Of a stretch of DNA of 64,000 nt, positions 58,378 through 64,000 are shown piece after piece. A program made the position numbers and the translations under genes. Within the stretch, counting starts at the first letter, position 1. The number at the start of each line of letters is the position of its first letter. The stretch is from an uncultured Pelagibacteraceae bacterium (GTDB lineage: Bacteria; Pseudomonadota; Alphaproteobacteria; Pelagibacterales; Pelagibacteraceae). The DNA is taken from NCBI GenBank assembly GCA_902521355.1, contig CABYRT010000005.1:35716-99715 (forward strand). Direction: 5' to 3'. Under the pieces are notes generated by a model, which was not told the origin of the DNA, ran no database searches, and was given only the letters and a program-made list of their open reading frames with translations.

Positions 58378-60056
58378 GTTTTTTAAAAATACAAAATTTA
58401 AGTGTAGATTATAAATTGAGAAAAGAGACAGTTCATGCTGCAAAAGATATAAATATTGAGATAAAAAGAGGAGAAATTGTAGGATTAGTTGGGGAGTCTG
58501 GGTCTGGAAAAAGTACTGTAGCAAACGCAATAATTGATTTAATTGACGAACCAGGGAAAGTATCTGAAGGATCAATTTATTTAAGCGACATAAATATTCA
58601 TGAAAATAAAAAAAATATTCTAAGTTTAAGAGGAAAAAAAATTGGATTTATTTTTCAAGATCCTCAGACATCTTTAAATCCTATCTTAACAATTGGACAA
58701 CAACTTATTGAAACAATCCAAACTCATTTAAACCTCAGTAACTCAAAAGCAAAAGAAAAAGCAATAAATCTTTTAAAAGAGGTAGGCATAAAAGATGCTG
58801 AAAAAAGATTTAATGATTATCCTCATCAATTTTCAGGAGGTATGAGACAAAGGGTTGTTATATCACTTTCTCTATGTTGTGAACCAGAGTTGTTAATTGC
58901 AGATGAGCCCACAACTGCACTTGATGTATCAATACAATCACAAATATTAGAACTTATCAAAAAACTGACTAAAGAGAGAAACTTAGCAGTTATATTAATT
59001 ACACATGATATGGGAGTTATAGCAGAGACTACCAATAGAGTTGCTGTCATGAAAAATGGTAATTTGGTAGAATTGGGAACAACAAAGCAAATATTAACAG
59101 AACCAAAAGAAACTTATACGAAAAGTTTAGTTAGTTCTGTTCCTCCAACAAATAAAAAAATATCCAGATTTAAAATTATAGAGAAAGAAAGCAATAACCA
59201 GGAAAACATCAATTTAAAAATTTTAAACAGATGGAATAAAAGAGAGATTTTAAAAAAAGATTTAGTTCAAATAAAAAATCTCTGTAAAACTTTTAATGAA
59301 GGTTTTTTTACAGAAAAATCTCAAAATAATGTATTAGCAGTTGATACTGTTTCATTTAATATACAAGAAGGAAAATCTTTTGGACTTGTTGGTGAAAGTG
59401 GCAGTGGAAAAACTACAATTGCAAAAATGATTGTTAATTTATTTAAACCCACTTCAGGTGAAATTTATTTTGATGATGTATGTATTAATAATATAAAAAG
59501 TAACAAAGAATTACTTAAATTTAGAAAACAAATTCAAATGATATTCCAAGATCCGTACTCTTCGTTGAATGGTAGGCTTAAGGTTAAAGATATCATTGCT
59601 GAACCTATAAAGTTACATGATGCAAATATTAGCTCTAATGAATTAAATGAGTATATAAATGATCTCTTAGACTCTGTGGAATTATCCAAGTCTTCAGCTG
59701 AAAGATATCCTCATGAGTTTTCAGGAGGACAGAGACAAAGAATTTCTATTGCAAGAGCATTAGCAACAAAACCAAGATTATTAGTTTGTGATGAGCCAAC
59801 ATCTGCTTTGGATGTGAGTATTCAGGCTCAAATACTAAATTTACTTAAAGATTTACAAGAACAACTTAATTTAACTATCCTTTTTATAAGTCATGATCTA
59901 CCAGTTGTTCGACAAATGTGTGATGATATTGGAGTTTTAAGGAATGGAAAACTATGCGAGGTGTCTGAGACGGAAGAGTTGTTTAAAAATCCAAATCATG
60001 AATATACTAAGGAATTATTAAGATTAATGCCTAAAATAGAAACAATTTACAATTAA
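58374..60056 (+). CDS. Fused peptide ABC transporter ATPase (DppD-DppF, GsiA-like)
   Basis: Two complete ATPase modules: GESGSGKSTVAN and GESGSGKTTIAK; two FSGGMRQR/FSGGQRQR signatures. Confidence 0.96.
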   Translation: MSFLKIQNLSVDYKLRKETVHAAKDINIEIKRGEIVGLVGESGSGKSTVANAIIDLIDEPGKVSEGSIYLSDINIHENKKNILSLRGKKIGFIFQDPQTSLNPILTIGQQLIETIQTHLNLSNSKAKEKAINLLKEVGIKDAEKRFNDYPHQFSGGMRQRVVISLSLCCEPELLIADEPTTALDVSIQSQILELIKKLTKERNLAVILITHDMGVIAETTNRVAVMKNGNLVELGTTKQILTEPKETYTKSLVSSVPPTNKKISRFKIIEKESNNQENINLKILNRWNKREILKKDLVQIKNLCKTFNEGFFTEKSQNNVLAVDTVSFNIQEGKSFGLVGESGSGKTTIAKMIVNLFKPTSGEIYFDDVCINNIKSNKELLKFRKQIQMIFQDPYSSLNGRLKVKDIIAEPIKLHDANISSNELNEYINDLLDSVELSKSSAERYPHEFSGGQRQRISIARALATKPRLLVCDEPTSALDVSIQAQILNLLKDLQEQLNLTILFISHDLPVVRQMCDDIGVLRNGKLCEVSETEELFKNPNHEYTKELLRLMPKIETIYN

Positions 60057-60065
60057 GGAGGTGAA

Positions 60066-60458
60066 ATGGCAGTTTTTAATATGATTGAAGAAGCTGATGC
60101 TACAGGAAAAGTGAAAGAGGTATTTGAGGATATAAAAAAGAAGAGAAATACTGACTACATAAACAATTTTTGGAAAATGTTAGCTAACAACCCAGAAACT
60201 TTAGAGAGAACTTGGACTTCTATACAGCAAGTGATGAAAAAAGGCGCTTTGGATGAAATGACAAAAGAGCTTATTTATGTTGCAGTTTCAATGACAAATA
60301 GTTGTGAGTATTGTATTAAATCTCACAGTATCGCTGCTAAATCTAAAGGTGCTACTACTGAGATGTTAAGTGAACTTATTGCAGTTGTTGCAATGGCAAA
60401 TGAAACTAACAGACTTGTTGAATCATATCAGGTAAAAGTTGACAAAGTTTATGAATGA
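60066..60458 (+). CDS. Carboxymuconolactone decarboxylase / AhpD-like protein
   Basis: ELIYVAVSMTNSCEYCIKSHSIAAKSKGAT (ExxCxxC-H type). Confidence 0.93.
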   Translation: MAVFNMIEEADATGKVKEVFEDIKKKRNTDYINNFWKMLANNPETLERTWTSIQQVMKKGALDEMTKELIYVAVSMTNSCEYCIKSHSIAAKSKGATTEMLSELIAVVAMANETNRLVESYQVKVDKVYE

Positions 60459-61011
60459 TAGAGCCAAAGCAATATTAGATTTTTGGTTTGATGATATGGT
60501 CGTTGAAAAGCGATTTAAAAGAGATGATAATTTTGATCAATTAATTAGAGACAAATTCAAAGATGATCATGAAAAAGCTACTTTAAATGAATATGATGAT
60601 TGGCAAGATGAACCATTAAGCACTCTAGCTTTAGTTATTTTATTGGATCAATTTTCAAGAAATTTATATAGAGATGATAAAAAAGCTTTTGAGTTTGATC
60701 ATAAAGCAAGACTGATTGTAAATGATGCAGTCTATAACGGTTATCTTGATCAAATGGATGAATATCAACGTTTTTTCATGCTATTGCCATACATTCACAG
60801 TGAAGAAGTTATAGATCATGATAGAGCATATAAATTGTTAGATAACTATTTATCTAATCATCCAAACTATAATGAGATAAAAAAATTTTGGAAAGATCAT
60901 ACCGCTGCAATTAAACGATTTCATAGATATCCTCATCGAAATAAAGTTATGGGGAGAAAATCTACACCAGATGAGTTAAAATTTTTGGAGAGTCCAAATT
61001 CCTCTTGGTAA
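60451..61011 (+). CDS. DUF924 family protein
   Basis: ILDFWFDD; LALVILLDQFSRNLYRDDKKAFEFD; RFFMLLPYIHSE; RFHRYPHRNKVMGR; start moved to ATG 60451. Confidence 0.92.
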   Translation: MNDRAKAILDFWFDDMVVEKRFKRDDNFDQLIRDKFKDDHEKATLNEYDDWQDEPLSTLALVILLDQFSRNLYRDDKKAFEFDHKARLIVNDAVYNGYLDQMDEYQRFFMLLPYIHSEEVIDHDRAYKLLDNYLSNHPNYNEIKKFWKDHTAAIKRFHRYPHRNKVMGRKSTPDELKFLESPNSSW

Positions 61012-61926
61012 TTATTCTATTGGATAATCCCAAGCATCTCCACCAATTACCTTTGATATAGCAGAAAAATCTTTCGAACTGTTTCCATCCTTACAAAACT
61101 TTGAATATATTTCTAATGCCATCTCTCCTAATGGAGTAGATGCATTTGCATTTTTAGCACATTCATTTGCAAGTTTTAAATCTTTGTTCATCATACCTGC
61201 AGAAAAGCCTGGCTTATATTTATTGTTAGATGGAGTTCCTTCAATTAATCCAGGTAAAGGTGGATAAACTGAAATAGGCCAACTATTTCCGGAAGCATTT
61301 TTCATAATTTCATGAACTTTCTTGATATCTATATTCAATCTTCTTGCTAACATTAATGACTCTGAAGCAGCAATCATTGTTATTCCAAGAGACATATTGT
61401 TACAAATCTTTGCACCGTTTCCACTTCCTATCTCTCCAGCATGGTATATGTTTTTACCCATTAATTTTAAAATAGGTAAAGCTTGATTAAATGCATCATT
61501 TGATCCACCGACCATAATATTTAAAGTTGCTTTTTGTGCACCCATCACTCCACCACTTACTGGTGCATCAATCATCTTAATACCTTTTTCATTTGCTTTC
61601 TTTCCTATTTCTTTAGAGGTATCTATATCGATTGTTGAACAATCTATTAGTAGACAATTTTTAGAAACTTTATCTAGAACACCATTTTCTTTTAAATAAA
61701 CTTCTTTTGAATGTTTTCCCTCGGGTAACATAGTGATTACTACAGACGTTTCACTATTGATTAGTTTTCCAAAATCCTTCTCAACATCAAGATTATTTTC
61801 AACTGCTTTATCAATCATTTCTTTAGAAACATCAAAAACCTTAACCTTTTTCCCTGCGTTCTTTAAATTACAGGCCATTGGGTTTCCCATATTACCAACT
61901 CCTATAAAAGCTATATTTTCACTCAT
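61012..61926 (-). CDS. mmsB: 3-hydroxyisobutyrate dehydrogenase
   Basis: IAFIGVGNMGNPMACNLKNAG; DAPVSGGVMGAQKATLNIMVGG; GSGNGAKICNNM; C-terminal KDFSAISK. Confidence 0.92.
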   Translation of the reverse strand: MSENIAFIGVGNMGNPMACNLKNAGKKVKVFDVSKEMIDKAVENNLDVEKDFGKLINSETSVVITMLPEGKHSKEVYLKENGVLDKVSKNCLLIDCSTIDIDTSKEIGKKANEKGIKMIDAPVSGGVMGAQKATLNIMVGGSNDAFNQALPILKLMGKNIYHAGEIGSGNGAKICNNMSLGITMIAASESLMLARRLNIDIKKVHEIMKNASGNSWPISVYPPLPGLIEGTPSNNKYKPGFSAGMMNKDLKLANECAKNANASTPLGEMALEIYSKFCKDGNSSKDFSAISKVIGGDAWDYPIE

Positions 61927-61938
61927 ATGACATCCTCT

Positions 61939-62160
61939 CTATTTAGTAATTTTTTCCACTAATTTATTAACCAATGGTGCAACAAAAGTCGTTGCAACTA
62001 ATGCAACTGGTAAACTAATTGACCAAGCTTTGAAAAATCTCTTGTAATAAAATTCATCATAACCTGTATTTATAAATGTAATAATTAGGGTCATTAACAA
62101 ACTCATTCCTAAACCCATAAAAAAAACGAAAAGAATTTTAGAGAATTTTTTTGGAAACAT
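61939..62160 (-). CDS. DUF2798-like two-TM protein
   Basis: Two TM helices; FFKAWSISLPVALVATTFVAPLVNKLVEKI. Confidence 0.78.
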   Translation of the reverse strand: MFPKKFSKILFVFFMGLGMSLLMTLIITFINTGYDEFYYKRFFKAWSISLPVALVATTFVAPLVNKLVEKITK

Positions 62161-63035
62161 TATTTATATTTGTCTTCAATATCGTAATATTCGTTGAAGC
62201 CAACTATATCTCTTAAGTCTGAAAATTTGGAAACATTTTTATTATAAACTTTATTTTTCATGTTATTCAAACATTCTTGCATCGTTTTTACTGATGCACT
62301 CATTAGAGTTAGAGGCATTACAGCAATTTTATAACCAATTTCCTCTATTTCATTAATTTCTAATAATGGGGTTTCACCATCTTCGATCAAATTTAACATA
62401 TGATGACCTGGAACTTCTTTTATAATTCTTTTCATATCTTCTTTATTTTTAACAGCTTCAATAAATAAAATATCAACACCAAGTTTTGAAAATGATTGCA
62501 TTCTTTTAATTGCATCATCCAATCCTCTAGTTGCTATGGCATCAGTTCTTGCCATTATTAAGATATCTTTATTTCCATATTCTCTTGCATCCACCGCAGC
62601 TTTAATTCTTGAGTTTGCCTCATCAAGATCGACAACATCTTTACCCTTTGTGTGACCACATTTTTTTGGCCACTTTTGGTCTTCAATCATCACACCAGCT
62701 GCTCCTGCATCCGCATATCCTCTTACAGTTCTAAATACGTTCACTGAATTTCCATATCCAGTATCCCCATCAAATATTATTGGAATTGATGTAGCATTAC
62801 ATATATTTCTTACTTGTTCTGCCATTTCAGAAAAAGAAATTAAACCTGTGTCCGGCATACCAAGCTTTGTAGATGAAACACTGAAGCCAGACATAAATCC
62901 AACTTTCAAACCTTCTCTTTCAATTAATTTTGCTGATAATGCATCAAAGCATCCAGGCATTACAATTATTTCTGGTCCATTTAATAATTGTCTTAATTGT
63001 TCTGCTTTATCTTTTGATTTTATTTTTGAAAACAT
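62160..63035 (-). CDS. Isocitrate lyase/PEP mutase superfamily protein
   Basis: VMPGCFDALSAKLIEREGLKVGFMSGFSVSS; FDGDTGYGN; IEDQKWPKKCGHTKGK. Confidence 0.93.
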   Translation of the reverse strand: MFSKIKSKDKAEQLRQLLNGPEIIVMPGCFDALSAKLIEREGLKVGFMSGFSVSSTKLGMPDTGLISFSEMAEQVRNICNATSIPIIFDGDTGYGNSVNVFRTVRGYADAGAAGVMIEDQKWPKKCGHTKGKDVVDLDEANSRIKAAVDAREYGNKDILIMARTDAIATRGLDDAIKRMQSFSKLGVDILFIEAVKNKEDMKRIIKEVPGHHMLNLIEDGETPLLEINEIEEIGYKIAVMPLTLMSASVKTMQECLNNMKNKVYNKNVSKFSDLRDIVGFNEYYDIEDKYK

Positions 63036-63037
63036 AT

Positions 63038-64000
63038 TTATAATTTAAAAGGTATATATAATGCTAGGTCAGGGAATAAGTAAATAACAAATACTGTAAA
63101 TAACATTATAATGACAAAAGGTATCACACCTTTAGCTATTTCTGACATTTTTGCTTTACCAATTGCTTGGAGAACATAAATATTTAGTCCAACAGGTGGT
63201 GTAATTAATGCACACTCAATCATTAGTGTAAAAATTATTCCAAACCAAATTAAATCAATATTCATTGCAGCGATTGAAATCGAAAATATAGGCATCATGA
63301 TTAAAATTAATGAAAGAGTTTCCATTATAAATCCTAAGATTAACAAAGTAATACAAACAACTAGTATAAATAAACCAGTCTCATTAATATTAGTAACTAT
63401 GAAAGATGATAAATCTTGAGGAATTCTATAAAGAGAAATTGCTTTACCAAAAACTTTAGCTCCTGCAATAATTATAAATATAGTAACTGTAGTTTTCATT
63501 GTCTCCAAACCAGCTTCGATAAAACCTTTAAAATCTAATCTTTTTTTAGCCACAACATAGATAAATGATATTAAAAAACCAATACCACCTGCTTCTGTTG
63601 GTGTATAAATTCCAGCATAAATTCCACCTAGCATGATGAAGGCCATTAATAATATTGGCAAACCTCTTTTTGTGTATTTAATTTTTTCTTCTAAAGTACT
63701 GGATACATTTTGAACTTCTTTATTAAAAAATTTTACGTAAAAAACCGAAAAGATAATAAAAAATAATGCTAAAACTATTCCTGGCCCAATTCCTGCAAGA
63801 AACATACTTAGTACAGACTCTTCAACAACAAATGCATAAACAATCATTGGAATTGATGGAGGAATTAAAATCCCTAAAGTTCCACCCGCTGCCAAAATAC
63901 CTAAAGTAAAATTTCTGTGATAACCTCTATTAATCATTGCAGGAAATGCTACAGTTGAGATTGTTGCAGCAGTAGCAACTGATGATCCAGATATAGCAGC
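63038..64000 (-). CDS. TRAP transporter large permease (DctM family), N-terminus beyond window
   Basis: AAISGSSVATAATISTVAFPAMINRGYHRNFTLGILAAGGTLGILIPPSIPMIVYAF; ITPPVGLNIYVL; reading frame open to window edge. Confidence 0.95.
   Translation of the reverse strand, partial: AAISGSSVATAATISTVAFPAMINRGYHRNFTLGILAAGGTLGILIPPSIPMIVYAFVVEESVLSMFLAGIGPGIVLALFFIIFSVFYVKFFNKEVQNVSSTLEEKIKYTKRGLPILLMAFIMLGGIYAGIYTPTEAGGIGFLISFIYVVAKKRLDFKGFIEAGLETMKTTVTIFIIIAGAKVFGKAISLYRIPQDLSSFIVTNINETGLFILVVCITLLILGFIMETLSLILIMMPIFSISIAAMNIDLIWFGIIFTLMIECALITPPVGLNIYVLQAIGKAKMSEIAKGVIPFVIIMLFTVFVIYLFPDLALYIPFKL

Noticed and set aside
58044-58575. Overlapping antisense ORFs (58044..58352 and 58330..58575)
   Set aside because: Both lie opposite well-supported ABC transporter genes; Leu/Gln-rich translation is a shadow of AT-rich coding sequence.
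1-64000. CRISPR arrays, prophage, transposases, tRNA/rRNA genes, defence systems
   Set aside because: None recognised by eye; intergenic space is minimal and all sizeable ORFs fall in metabolic or housekeeping families. A tRNAscan/Infernal run would be needed to exclude small RNAs.

Overview
AT-rich, very densely packed bacterial chromosome segment with alphaproteobacterial gene content. It resembles Pelagibacterales/SAR11, but that is inference from gene content, AT bias and compactness; no search was run. Roughly 66 protein-coding genes. No rRNA, tRNA, CRISPR array, prophage or insertion sequence was recognised by eye. Left part (0-23 kb) is core housekeeping: NDUFA12-like and DUF2155 proteins, aroQ-accB-accC, thiS-thiG, RNase E/G, PBP1A, prfB (with a programmed +1 frameshift that splits it in the ORF track), an AsmA-like protein, tyrS, anmK, an iscR-sufBCDS-sufU-sufT-sufA cluster with an IscR-like operator/promoter, and glnA. 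Middle (26-48 kb) is a sugar/cyclitol catabolic island: two ribose/inositol-type ABC importers, iolD and iolE homologues, three Gfo/Idh/MocA dehydrogenases, aldolase, aldehyde dehydrogenase, RbsD/FucU, ribokinase, aldo/keto reductase, ROK kinase and FAH-family hydrolase. It has no recognisable regulator and none of the usual iolB/iolC/iolJ genes. Right part has ppc, ccdA, a gamma-butyrobetaine hydroxylase-like dioxygenase, a peptide-type ABC importer, mmsB-like dehydrogenase, an ICL/PEP-mutase family lyase and a truncated TRAP large permease. Most notable structural signal: all nine convergent gene pairs are separated by 9 bp or less; eight overlap or abut, and three share one TTAA that encodes both stop codons.
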